DNA of 20,234 nucleotides, taken from CAYQUC01 sp048061315 (lineage in GTDB: Bacteria > Pseudomonadota > Gammaproteobacteria > UBA6429 > Thiohalophilaceae). Both the position numbers and the translations under genes were made by a program. Positions 1 through 5,929 of the stretch are shown here, piece by piece (the first letter of the stretch is position 1; each line of letters begins with the position of its first letter). A model generated the notes under the pieces. The model worked only from the letters and a program-made list of their open reading frames with translations, did no database searches and was not told the DNA's origin. Where the stretch lies: assembly GCA_048061315.1 (NCBI GenBank), contig JBGMRJ010000052.1, positions 1-20,234 of the forward strand, read 5' to 3'.

Positions 1-2
1 AA

Positions 3-152
3 GAAGGTATCAACCCAACAAAAGATTATTCTGGAAAGTTTAATCTTCGAATACCATCTGATCTACATCGAGAAATAGCTGCAAGAGCTACAGCATCAGA
101 TAAGAGTATTAATCAGTTTGTATCGGAAATTCTTAAGCGTTCAGTGAATTAA
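3..152 (+). CDS. HicB-family antitoxin, C-terminal part (cut by window start)
   Basis: This open frame enters from the left edge and ends at TAA 150-152, giving 49 visible residues. The segment SGKFNLRIPSDLHREIAARA followed by a 'KSINQFVSEILKR' ending is the ribbon-helix-helix DNA-binding tail typical of HicB-type antitoxins. HicB proteins neutralise a HicA mRNA-cleaving toxin and repress their own operon, but the N-terminal domain and any hicA gene lie outside the window, so pairing cannot be tested. The gene sits just upstream of the left half of an attC-like site (162-183), so it is probably the gene of an integron cassette. Family assignment is from visible motif similarity only. Confidence 0.7.
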   Translation, partial: EGINPTKDYSGKFNLRIPSDLHREIAARATASDKSINQFVSEILKRSVN

Positions 153-161
153 CAAAACGGC

Positions 162-200
162 ATATAACCATACGTTCAAGTTGATAATCATCTAGCGCGT
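162..200 (+). other. Left half of an attC site, split by the IS element
   Basis: ATATAAC at 162-168 fits an R'' box, and GTTCAAGTTG at 174-183 fits an L'' box. The L'' box pairs with CAACTTAAC at 1635-1643, across the IS, leaving one unpaired C at 177; such an extrahelical base is a hallmark of folded attC sites. The exact junction with the IS is uncertain and lies near 192-200. Confidence 0.6.
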
Positions 201-267
201 TCCTCAATTAGGCGGTAATGTTAATTTAAGAAGTTAATATCAACCTAACCCATAAGAGGAACTCACA

Positions 268-1251
268 ATGAAACTATATGCTGGAATAGATCTACATTCA
301 AATAATAGTGTACTTGATTTATTAGATGAGAATGACAAAGTGATTTACAACAAACGACTGCCCAATAATTTACCAATGATCCTTAGTGAGTTATCCCCCT
401 ATCAAATGCAAATTAAAGGGATAGCAATTGAATCGACATTCAATTGGTATTGGTGACGATGGATTAATGGCAGCAGGTTATCACTGCCACTCGGTTAATA
501 CCGCAGCAGTACAGACTTACAGCGGCCTAAAAATACACTGATGATGCCAGATGGCTTGCTCACTTGTTACGATTAAATTTGTCACCAACGGGTTCGGATG
601 CAAACCATGAATCTATTGAGTATACACAACCTGATTGCACGAAACACAGGCGGTTCCATTAAAAGTAATTTTATAAAACGAATGAGCTCGGAAGATGTTG
701 TCCTACAATTACCCAATAACGATCACGCATTGGCATTGAATTGTAACTTGTCGGTATTACACCAATGCCAGAAACAAGTAAAAATACTCGAAAGCGCGAT
801 TCTGAATCGCATTAAACTCCGATCCGAATTTCAATTCTTGTTAACAGTACCTGGAATTGGAAAAATACTGGCGTTGACGATAATGCTTGAAACAGGTGAT
901 ATTACTCGTTTCGAGAAAGCTGGAAATTTCGCCTCTTACTGTCGCTGCGTACAAAGCAAACGCGTCAGTAACGGTAAAAAGAAAGGCGAGAACAATCGTA
1001 AGAATGGTAATAAGTATTTGTCCTGGGCATTTGTCGAAGCCGCGAATTATTCAATACGCTACGAGGTGAATTGCGAAGCAAGAGAGGGTGCCCTGGGGTA
1101 TAGTGATGTTATTAAAAGTTACTATCAACGACAATGCGCTAAAACGAAAAAAGTGATTGCCATTAAAGCAGTCGCACATAAATTATCTCGAGCCTGTTTT
1201 TATATGATGCGAGATAAAGTTGAGTTTGATGTTACTAAGGCTTTTTCATAA
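268..1251 (+). pseudogene. IS110/IS1111-family transposase, frameshifted and internally deleted
   Basis: The reading frame opens at ATG 268 behind an AAGAGGAACT ribosome-binding region. It gives the start of the RuvC-like DEDD domain (KLYAGIDLHSNNS, catalytic Asp in GIDLH) and runs to a stop at 454-456. The homologous protein continues in the +1 frame (DDGLMAAGYHCH...NTAAVQTYSGL), then in a third frame (TDDARWLAHLLRLNLSPTGSDA). It resumes at about 610-1251 with LSIHNLIARNTGG and a full Transposase_20 (serine) domain: VPGIGKILALTIMLETGDI, then SNGKKKGENNRKNGNKYLSWAF and AIKAVAHKLSRACFYM. At least two frameshifts are present, and a segment appears to be missing around 595-610. The element is therefore probably immobile unless helped in trans. 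The C-terminal 217-residue frame (598-1251) is intact, but it lacks the catalytic N-terminus. Confidence 0.85.
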
Positions 1252-1289
1252 TGAGATAACAAGTTTAAAGTTTCGTTGCGATCATAAAA

Positions 1290-1500
1290 CCAATACGGAG
1301 TTGGAGCAACACTGGTTGTTGTAACCATTAATTTGTTATCGGTGAAGATAGAATTCATCGAATAGGAATGGGCACGTTTGGGTACTTACGATTTTCTGGG
1401 ACCACGAAATGTGGTTAGAGGAACAATTGTTTGAATATTGTTCCTAGATCCTGATGGTTGACTGGTGCGGACTTGTTCCGACATCTTGAGCATGAGAATA
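1290..1500 (+). ncRNA. Candidate IS1111 guide RNA (bridge/seek RNA) in the right non-coding end
   Basis: No gene is visible in 1252-1606. Several hairpins lie in series: ACCAC/GTGGT at 1401-1405 and 1411-1415; a perfect 9-bp stem AGGAACAAT/ATTGTTCCT at 1419-1427 and 1437-1445 with a 9-base loop; and CGGA/TCCG around 1468-1481. Two weaker short stems occur near 1300-1335. IS1111-subgroup elements are known to encode their target-choosing RNA downstream of the transposase, which is where this structured stretch lies. The call rests on position and hairpins; boundaries and guide loops were not computed. Confidence 0.4.
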
Positions 1501-1606
1501 TAGATGCACGCACTTGTTTTTTACGAACTAACGCGACAATAATTTATTTATTGTGCTTCGCAATGAATTATTTTCATTCGCCTTGTTGACAAGGAATGGC
1601 TAATGG

Positions 1607-1655
1607 CTGACTCTGAAACCCCGCGCTTTTTTTGCAACTTAACTAAGCGTTATTT
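1607..1655 (+). other. Right half of the split attC site
   Basis: CAACTTAAC at 1635-1643 is an L' box that pairs with 174-183 on the far side of the IS, and GTTATTT at 1649-1655 is an R' box (GTTRRRY-like, last base off). The stretch 1608-1635 matches 3051-3078 at 24 of 28 positions, tying it to the other attC site in the array. The TTATTT end belongs to the next cassette; its partner R'' box ACATAAC lies at 2380-2386 and differs at one position. Confidence 0.65.
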
Positions 1656-1709
1656 GTAAAAAGCCAAATTTCACATGTAACTATTTGATATTCATACTAA
1701 ATAATGCGG

Positions 1710-1737
1710 TTGAGTATTTATTGAAAATGTCTATAAT
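1710..1737 (+). promoter_or_regulatory. Sigma-70 promoter of the Phd/PIN cassette
   Basis: TTGAGT at 1710-1715 and a perfect TATAAT at 1732-1737 are separated by 16 bases and lie about 32 bases before the antitoxin ATG. Cassette genes often depend on an upstream integron promoter; toxin-antitoxin cassettes usually carry their own, as here. Confidence 0.65.
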
Positions 1738-1747
1738 GACTAGACAT
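1727..1747 (+). promoter_or_regulatory. Inverted-repeat operator overlapping the -10 box
   Basis: ATGTCTA (1727-1733) and TAGACAT (1741-1747) form a perfect 7-bp inverted repeat with a 7-base spacer, laid directly over TATAAT. Phd/YefM antitoxins bind such palindromes to repress their own operon, so this is the likely autoregulatory site. Confidence 0.6.
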
Positions 1748-1769
1748 ATTTAATATTCTGCGAGTAATC

Positions 1770-2006
1770 ATGAAAGCATCAATAGTCGATTTAAGATATA
1801 AAACAAACGAAATTCTAAAAGCACTTGCTCGAAATGAAAGTGTTACTGTACTGTATCACGGGAAAGTAAAAGGTGTGATTAAACCTGTTAGAGAGAAAAA
1901 AACGTCAAAAATAGTAGATCATCCTTTTTTTGGTATGACTAATAAATCTAAAGAAACTGTATTAGAAGAACTAGCTATTTTAAGAAACCCCCGACATGAT
2001 ATATGA
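1770..2006 (+). CDS. Phd/YefM-type antitoxin
   Basis: This 78-residue protein starts MKASIVDLRYKTNEILKALARNESVTVLYHGKVKGVIKP. That is the compact Phd/YefM fold, with an N-terminal DNA-binding half (about 1-45) and a tail (about 46-78) that should wrap the toxin. The family represses its own promoter and masks a partner toxin. The downstream PIN gene starts inside its last codons (11-base overlap including the stop), so translation is probably coupled. A promoter and palindromic operator lie immediately upstream. The gene lies between two attC-like sites and so forms a cassette with its toxin. Partnering a Phd-type antitoxin with a PIN toxin is known for VapBC-like systems. Confidence 0.85.
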   Translation: MKASIVDLRYKTNEILKALARNESVTVLYHGKVKGVIKPVREKKTSKIVDHPFFGMTNKSKETVLEELAILRNPRHDI

Positions 2007-2373
2007 TACAGATATATTAATCTGGGTTCAGAGGGGAAATAATAAAGCCGCTAAGTTAATTGAGAAGGATGACGATAAATATTTATCTATTCAGAGTTAC
2101 ATGGAATTACTACAAGGTGCAAAGAATAAAACACACCATAAATTTGTGAAAGACTTTATTAGTGAATTTGAGTTTTCCATATTACCTCTTACTGAAAACA
2201 TAGGACATAGAGCATTAATATATGTTGAAGAATATGCACTATCATCAAATATGAGAGCAGGTGATGCAATCATTGCTGCAACCGCAGTAGAAAATAACAT
2301 CACATTAGTTTCAAGTAATGTAAAACATTTTAAAGCAGTAAAAGAATTACAGTTAAAAATGTTTAAGCCATGA
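1996..2373 (+). CDS. PIN-domain (VapC-like) ribonuclease toxin
   Basis: This 125-residue single PIN domain is the usual length for VapC toxins. Expected acidic metal-binding positions are visible: D4 and D6 in MIYDTDILIW, E37 in SYMELLQGA, D90 in RAGDAIIAATA, and N108 in VSSNVKHF at the place of the fourth acidic or polar residue. VapC toxins cleave tRNA or rRNA and halt growth when released from the antitoxin; the RNA target cannot be read from the sequence. The gene overlaps the Phd-type antitoxin gene by 11 bases and is followed 6 bases later by a strong attC site. The two genes are therefore one cassette, likely helping to stabilise the array. Confidence 0.87.
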   Translation: MIYDTDILIWVQRGNNKAAKLIEKDDDKYLSIQSYMELLQGAKNKTHHKFVKDFISEFEFSILPLTENIGHRALIYVEEYALSSNMRAGDAIIAATAVENNITLVSSNVKHFKAVKELQLKMFKP

Positions 2374-2379
2374 AAAATC

Positions 2380-2467
2380 ACATAACAAAGCAATTCAACC
2401 AGGACTCTTTTTTCATTGGCCAAAAATCGGCCAATAAAAAAAGAGCCTGTTAATTGCGACGTTGCTT
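2380..2467 (+). other. attC recombination site (88 bp)
   Basis: R'' ACATAAC (2380-2386) and R' GTTGCTT (2461-2467) keep the AAC/GTT cores. GCAATTCAACCAGG (2390-2403) pairs with CCTGTTAATTGC (2446-2457), leaving two unpaired C bases. The centre is a 17-position stem with one mismatch (2405-2421 with 2429-2445) around the loop AAAAATC. Near-symmetry with a few unpaired bases is how integron integrases recognise folded single-stranded attC. The A/T-rich stem could also act as a terminator for the toxin operon. Confidence 0.85.
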
Positions 2468-2483
2468 TAAGGATTATTAGTTA

Positions 2484-3023
2484 ATGAAATATATTTCGTT
2501 ATTACGGGGGGTAAATGTCAGTGGAAAAAATAAAATAAAAATGCCCGAGCTTAAATTTTTATATGAATCTCTAGACCTTAAAAATGTAGAGACTTATATT
2601 CAAAGTGGGAATGTGATATTTGAAACGAAAGATAAAAGTATATCAAATATTAAAAGTTTAATAGAGAATACTATTAAAAATAAATTTAAGTTTAAAGTGC
2701 CCGTTGAAATTCGTACTAAACTTGATTTAAAGAATATAATTAAGAATAACCCATTTGGAACTATTGATTTAGAAAATGAAGGTACTAAGGTGTTAGTTAC
2801 CTTTTTGGCGACTAAACCAAATAAAGATAAAATTACTGATTTAAATAAATACGTAAAATTACCTGAAAAATTGAATATTAAAGGAAAAGAAGTGTACTTG
2901 TATTGTCCTAATGGGTATGGAAAAAGTAAGTTATCAAACACATTTATAGAAAAAAAGCTTGAGGTTGCAGCGACAACACGAAACTGGAAGTCAGTGGTAA
3001 AATTATATGAATTATCAACTTAA
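2484..3023 (+). CDS. DUF1697 family protein
   Basis: This 179-residue protein has the opening and core typical of DUF1697: KYISLLRGVNVSGKNKIKMP, then the NVETYIQSGNVIFET block (residues 35-49) and a C-terminal VAATTRNWKSVVKL block. Family members are usually about 175-185 residues, so it is full length. The biochemical role of DUF1697 is not established. The start is ATG 2484 with AAGGA at 2468-2472. No signal peptide or membrane segment is seen, so it should be cytoplasmic. It lies between the attC at 2380-2467 and the attC ending at 3131, hence a cassette gene; no promoter of its own is evident. Confidence 0.85.
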   Translation: MKYISLLRGVNVSGKNKIKMPELKFLYESLDLKNVETYIQSGNVIFETKDKSISNIKSLIENTIKNKFKFKVPVEIRTKLDLKNIIKNNPFGTIDLENEGTKVLVTFLATKPNKDKITDLNKYVKLPEKLNIKGKEVYLYCPNGYGKSKLSNTFIEKKLEVAATTRNWKSVVKLYELST

Positions 3024-3032
3024 AACAGGCAC

Positions 3033-3131
3033 ACATAAGTAGCTCAAGATTGACTCCGCAAACCCGCGCGTTTTTTGCAAAAGACGCAAAAAAAGCGCCC
3101 GTTTTCTCCGCAGATTAACGAAGCGTTAGGC
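3033..3131 (+). other. attC-like site with clear right arm and degenerate left arm
   Basis: GATTAACG followed by AAGCGTTAGGC makes a canonical L'/R' end, with R' GTTAGGC at 3125-3131. The centre is a 13-position stem with one mismatch (3066-3078 with 3086-3098, loop AAAAGAC). On the left only ACATAAG (3033-3039) and GCTCAAG (3042-3048) resemble R''/L'' boxes and they pair poorly, so that arm seems eroded or replaced. The stretch 3051-3078 is related to 1608-1635. Confidence 0.6.
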
Positions 3132-3146
3132 AATAGAAGAAAAATT

Positions 3147-3461
3147 ATGAAAGAGTCTGACTGGAAAATATTTACTAAAATTAAAGAAAGAGCGCTTGAA
3201 TTGTTTTGTAATAATGTATTATCAGAGTACGCAGATATTATTACTAACAAAAAAGAAAAATCACACGAGACATATACCTATTTATACAGGTTAGTAATAA
3301 ACAGAGACAAACATATGGCATTGTTATTTGATGGTCATAGTAGGTCAAGTGCATTCTTGCAATTAATTGCTATTAGAAATGAGGGGTTGGCGGATGAAGA
3401 ATTACTTAATAAGCTTTCAGATGACTTTCTTAAAAAAACAGACCCATCACAAATAAACTGA
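3147..3461 (+). CDS. Cassette-encoded conserved hypothetical protein
   Basis: The gene encodes 104 residues from ATG 3147 (MKESDWKIFTKIKERALELF), preceded by AGAAGA. A longer frame opening at TTG 3075 runs through the attC arm and is not used. The product is charged and mostly helical, with no signal peptide, membrane segment or known catalytic motif. A central block HMALLFDGHSRSSAFLQLIAIR (starting near residue 55) is predicted to form the core. I recall similar small proteins of unknown role among proteobacterial integron cassettes, but that is memory, not a search. It starts 16 bases after R' GTTAGGC and ends 6 bases before R'' GCCTAAC, so it fills its cassette exactly. Confidence 0.7.
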   Translation: MKESDWKIFTKIKERALELFCNNVLSEYADIITNKKEKSHETYTYLYRLVINRDKHMALLFDGHSRSSAFLQLIAIRNEGLADEELLNKLSDDFLKKTDPSQIN

Positions 3462-3467
3462 GAAAAT

Positions 3468-3601
3468 GCCTAACAATGCGAACTTACTTCTTCGCACCCC
3501 AGGGCACCTTCTCATGCTTCGCATTCACCTTGAAAGTATTATAGATGAGTCGGTGTCGCGACAAACTCTGAGTATTCGTTAACGAAGTAAGTGCACTGGG
3601 C
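3468..3601 (+). other. Long (134 bp) degenerate attC site, apparent end of the cassette array
   Basis: R'' GCCTAAC (3468-3474) is the exact complement of R' GTTAGGC at 3125-3131, as expected for the two ends of one cassette. TGCGAACTTACTTC (3477-3490) pairs with GAAGTAAGTGCA (3584-3595), leaving two unpaired bases. An inner stem pairs 3504-3515 with about 3544-3555. The terminal R' is degenerate (ACTGGGC at 3595-3601). The length is close to the long repeats of Vibrio superintegrons. No further cassette gene follows. Confidence 0.65.
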
Positions 3602-4110
3602 AGTTCGATAATATTGTTAAGAGCATCTTATGATTACGCTCAATTATTCGTAACTGCCTAGCGCATACCTCTTAAAAGTATACCGTTATCTCGTTAATAA
3701 TTGATACTGATTAAAAGGGTCGAAGGTGAAGTGGCATAGTTAATTTGGCCACTTCACAGAGCACCAGTGTATTGCTAAAGCCGTCGCGATTTTTGTCAAA
3801 CACGAATCCAGGCGTTTGGCTTCAAAAGGTTTGCCATACCAAACACTTATGTCGAGTGTTTTGCACAAATATGTAACAGGTCGCTTGAAAGAAAAAAATA
3901 CCTAGCATGTATGAGCCGAACTCGTGTCAACAGCTATTGAGTAAGTCACTAATTACCTTAAATACGGGCTAATAAATACCTATATGTAGACACTTTTGAT
4001 TAAAACAGCTGGATTGATACAAACGAATTAAGTTATGCTTGCAGTATAAATGTTGAACGCTTGTGATGCTATCAATTGCCCATGGTAAGCAAGCTAATTT
4101 AGGTATGAGT
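3602..4110. other. Gene-free stretch with inverted repeats between array and chromosome
   Basis: No convincing gene was found on either strand. Two inverted repeats stand out: a perfect 10-bp stem at 3726-3735 with 3748-3757 (12-base loop), and AAACACT/AGTGTTT at 3841-3847 with 3855-3861. CTAGCGCATACCTC at 3658-3671 resembles 192-205 at the IS left end (11 of 14). A weak -10-like TATAAA lies near 4045 before the cytochrome gene, but no good -35 box was seen. Confidence 0.5.
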
Positions 4111-4863
4111 ATGATAAAAATAACGTTACGATCTATGTTAATGGTTTTAGTTGGAGTCGTCATTAATGGGGCAAGTTCGATGTTGCTATTTGCTGATGGC
4201 TTAGAAAAACCATCTGTTGCATGGAAACTTTGCCGTGGTGGAAAAATTTACGATAATTGGACTGCTATGTTTCAATCGTCAGTTCCTACCAAAACACATT
4301 CACACTATCCTGCAACGGGTACAAAAACGGGTAAATCAACATGGCGCTGTAAAGAATGTCATGGCTGGGATTATAAGGGCCGTGAAGGTGCTTATAGTAA
4401 AGGTTCACATTATACTGGTATTAAAGGAATACGGGATATGGAAGGTAAGTCTGTTGATCGTATTAAATCCATAATCCGCAATGATATCCATGGTTATACT
4501 GAAACTATGATTTCTGATAAAGAACTGGATTATTTAGCTCTTTTTGTGAGTCGTGGTCAGATCGATATGTCGCAATATATTGATTACTCCAATAAGAAAA
4601 TTAAAGGAAATGTTCAGCGGGGTGAGAGTATTTATCAAACGATATGTGCTGTTTGTCATGGGATGGATGGAAGAAAAATTTCATTTCATGGTTGGAAGAA
4701 AAACCCTGAATATCTAGGAACGGTTGCAAATAATAATCCCTGGGAAATTTTTCATAAAATTCGAAATGGTCAACCAGGTGCAGTGATGGTTTCATTGCGG
4801 ACGTTAAAAATTCAGGATCAGCTCGATCTATTAGCCTATATTAAATTATTACCAATGAAGTAA
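4111..4863 (+). CDS. Exported di-haem c-type cytochrome
   Basis: The 250-residue product opens with a basic start and a hydrophobic segment (residues 3-27), a signal peptide probably cleaved near residue 29. Two haem-c sites follow: CKECH (C80, C83, H84) and CAVCH (C179, C182, H183), so it carries two covalently bound haems in two cytochrome c domains in the periplasm. The block RGGKIYDNW (42-50) before TWRCKECHGWDYKG is typical of small c-type cytochromes of proteobacterial electron chains; the partner enzyme is not evident. ATG 4111 is chosen because AGG at 4101-4103 is well spaced and the signal peptide starts there; an in-frame ATG at 4105 and upstream codons to 4063 are less likely. It is followed after 22 bases by exported MsrA, suggesting co-expression. 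Confidence 0.85.
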   Translation: MIKITLRSMLMVLVGVVINGASSMLLFADGLEKPSVAWKLCRGGKIYDNWTAMFQSSVPTKTHSHYPATGTKTGKSTWRCKECHGWDYKGREGAYSKGSHYTGIKGIRDMEGKSVDRIKSIIRNDIHGYTETMISDKELDYLALFVSRGQIDMSQYIDYSNKKIKGNVQRGESIYQTICAVCHGMDGRKISFHGWKKNPEYLGTVANNNPWEIFHKIRNGQPGAVMVSLRTLKIQDQLDLLAYIKLLPMK

Positions 4864-4885
4864 AATTACTACGGAACTGGTTTTT

Positions 4886-5470
4886 ATGGTTAAAACAGTT
4901 TTATTTTTAGTTACCTTACTATTTTATTTTTCAAATGCTTTTGCTGATCGAGCCATTTTTGCTGGAGGGTGTTTCTGGTGTATGGAATCTGATTTTGAAA
5001 AACTTGACGGTGTTTCTACTGTGATATCGGGGTTCACTGGTGGAACTGCTAAAAATCCTACCTATTCCGGTAATCATCAAGGTCATTATGAGGCTGTTGA
5101 AGTAACTTTTGATCCCGCTAAAGTTAGCTATGAAGCATTGCTGGATTATTATTGGGTGAATATTGATCCCTTCGATTCCAAAGGACAGTTTTGTGACAAG
5201 GGCACGAGTTATTTGAGTGCTATTTTTGTTGCCGATTCTAATCAGCGCGCATTAGCAGAAAAGTCGCGAGAGCGCGTTGTTGCTCAATTCCCAAATAAAA
5301 AAATTATCACTCCAATTCTTCAAGAATCGATCTTTTATCCGATTAAAGGCAAAGAAAATTATCATCAGGATTATGCCAGGAATAATCCCGTTCGTTATAA
5401 TTATTATCGCTGGAGCTGTGGACGCGACAAACGTCTGAAAGAAATTTGGGGTGCTAAAGCGACTCACTGA
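4886..5470 (+). CDS. msrA: Exported peptide-methionine (S)-S-oxide reductase MsrA
   Basis: MsrA reduces methionine-S-sulfoxide in damaged proteins. The 194-residue protein has a clear signal peptide (about 1-20, ending SNAFA before DRAIF), so it should work in the periplasm rather than the cytosol. The catalytic motif GCFWCME gives nucleophile C29, with C32 beside it. The substrate-pocket segment is HYEAVEVTFDP (67-77), and C103 and C178 are candidate recycling cysteines. The C-terminal YYRWSCGRD element is commonly seen in this family. It lies 22 bases after the di-haem cytochrome c gene and 18 bases before the HIT gene. No MsrB domain is fused. The periplasmic reductant is not visible; both thioredoxins in the window look cytosolic. 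Confidence 0.92.
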   Translation: MVKTVLFLVTLLFYFSNAFADRAIFAGGCFWCMESDFEKLDGVSTVISGFTGGTAKNPTYSGNHQGHYEAVEVTFDPAKVSYEALLDYYWVNIDPFDSKGQFCDKGTSYLSAIFVADSNQRALAEKSRERVVAQFPNKKIITPILQESIFYPIKGKENYHQDYARNNPVRYNYYRWSCGRDKRLKEIWGAKATH

Positions 5471-5488
5471 TGAATAGTTAAAAATAAC

Positions 5489-5929
5489 ATGTCTAAATTT
5501 GAACTGGATTTACGTCTTGCTACAGATTGCTTAACCTTGGGCGAAAATGATACTAGCTTATTATTGTTGATGGATAATGCATTATTACCCTGGTTTATAA
5601 TTGTACCTAAAACATCGAAAATAGAGTTTATTGATTTGACTGAATCTGAACAAAAACAGATACAAAAAGAAATTAATTTAATGGGAGCATATATTATGAG
5701 TAACTTTAAAGTTTCCAAACTTAATATTGCAACTATCGGAAATATTGTGAATCAATTACATATCCATGTTGTAGGTCGGGATCCATCAGATTTTTGCTGG
5801 CCCAATGTTGTATGGGGTACTACTAAAAAAACACCTTATTCAGAAGGTCAAATAGCTAAAATAATAGAAACGCTAAAAAAGCAGTTAAATGATGCTTATA
5901 AATTTCACCCGAATATTTATGACTTTTAA
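5489..5929 (+). CDS. HIT-family nucleotide hydrolase/transferase
   Basis: This 146-residue protein carries the HIT signature as NQLHIHVVGR (88-97). The central and catalytic histidines are H91 and H93, while the first histidine of the classical HxHxH motif is Gln here (Q89), as in a common gammaproteobacterial HIT subgroup. The PWFIIVPK block (34-41) is the conserved strand of that subgroup. HIT enzymes cleave nucleoside phosphoramidates or dinucleoside polyphosphates; the substrate cannot be told from the sequence. There is no signal peptide, so it is cytoplasmic. Its last 11 bases overlap the start of the patatin gene, suggesting translational coupling. Confidence 0.85.
   Translation: MSKFELDLRLATDCLTLGENDTSLLLLMDNALLPWFIIVPKTSKIEFIDLTESEQKQIQKEINLMGAYIMSNFKVSKLNIATIGNIVNQLHIHVVGRDPSDFCWPNVVWGTTKKTPYSEGQIAKIIETLKKQLNDAYKFHPNIYDF

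Larger units (their letters stand above)
196..1606 (+). mobile_element. Decayed IS110-family (IS1111-type) insertion sequence
   Basis: The element contains a broken DEDD transposase gene with a short left non-coding end (about 70 bases) and a long right non-coding end (about 350 bases). This arrangement fits the IS1111 subgroup rather than IS110 itself. Subterminal inverted repeats are visible: 201-220 matches the reverse complement of about 1575-1595, sharing TCCT, then AGGCG and AATG blocks with small gaps. IS1111-type elements have subterminal repeats, and one branch (the IS1111-attC group) inserts specifically in integron attC sites. The flanks here are the two arms of an attC site, which fits that branch. 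End coordinates are estimates to within about 10 bases. Confidence 0.7.

Noticed and set aside
887..1069. Small open frame inside the transposase
   Set aside because: It lies in another frame of the Transposase_20 domain, which is clearly the true coding frame.
2097..2941. Minus-strand open frames opposite the PIN and DUF1697 genes
   Set aside because: They are antisense to well-supported genes and look like composition artefacts.
3075..3146. Longer start (TTG 3075) for the 104-residue cassette protein
   Set aside because: The extra codons run through the attC stem and R' box, and ATG 3147 has a ribosome-binding site.
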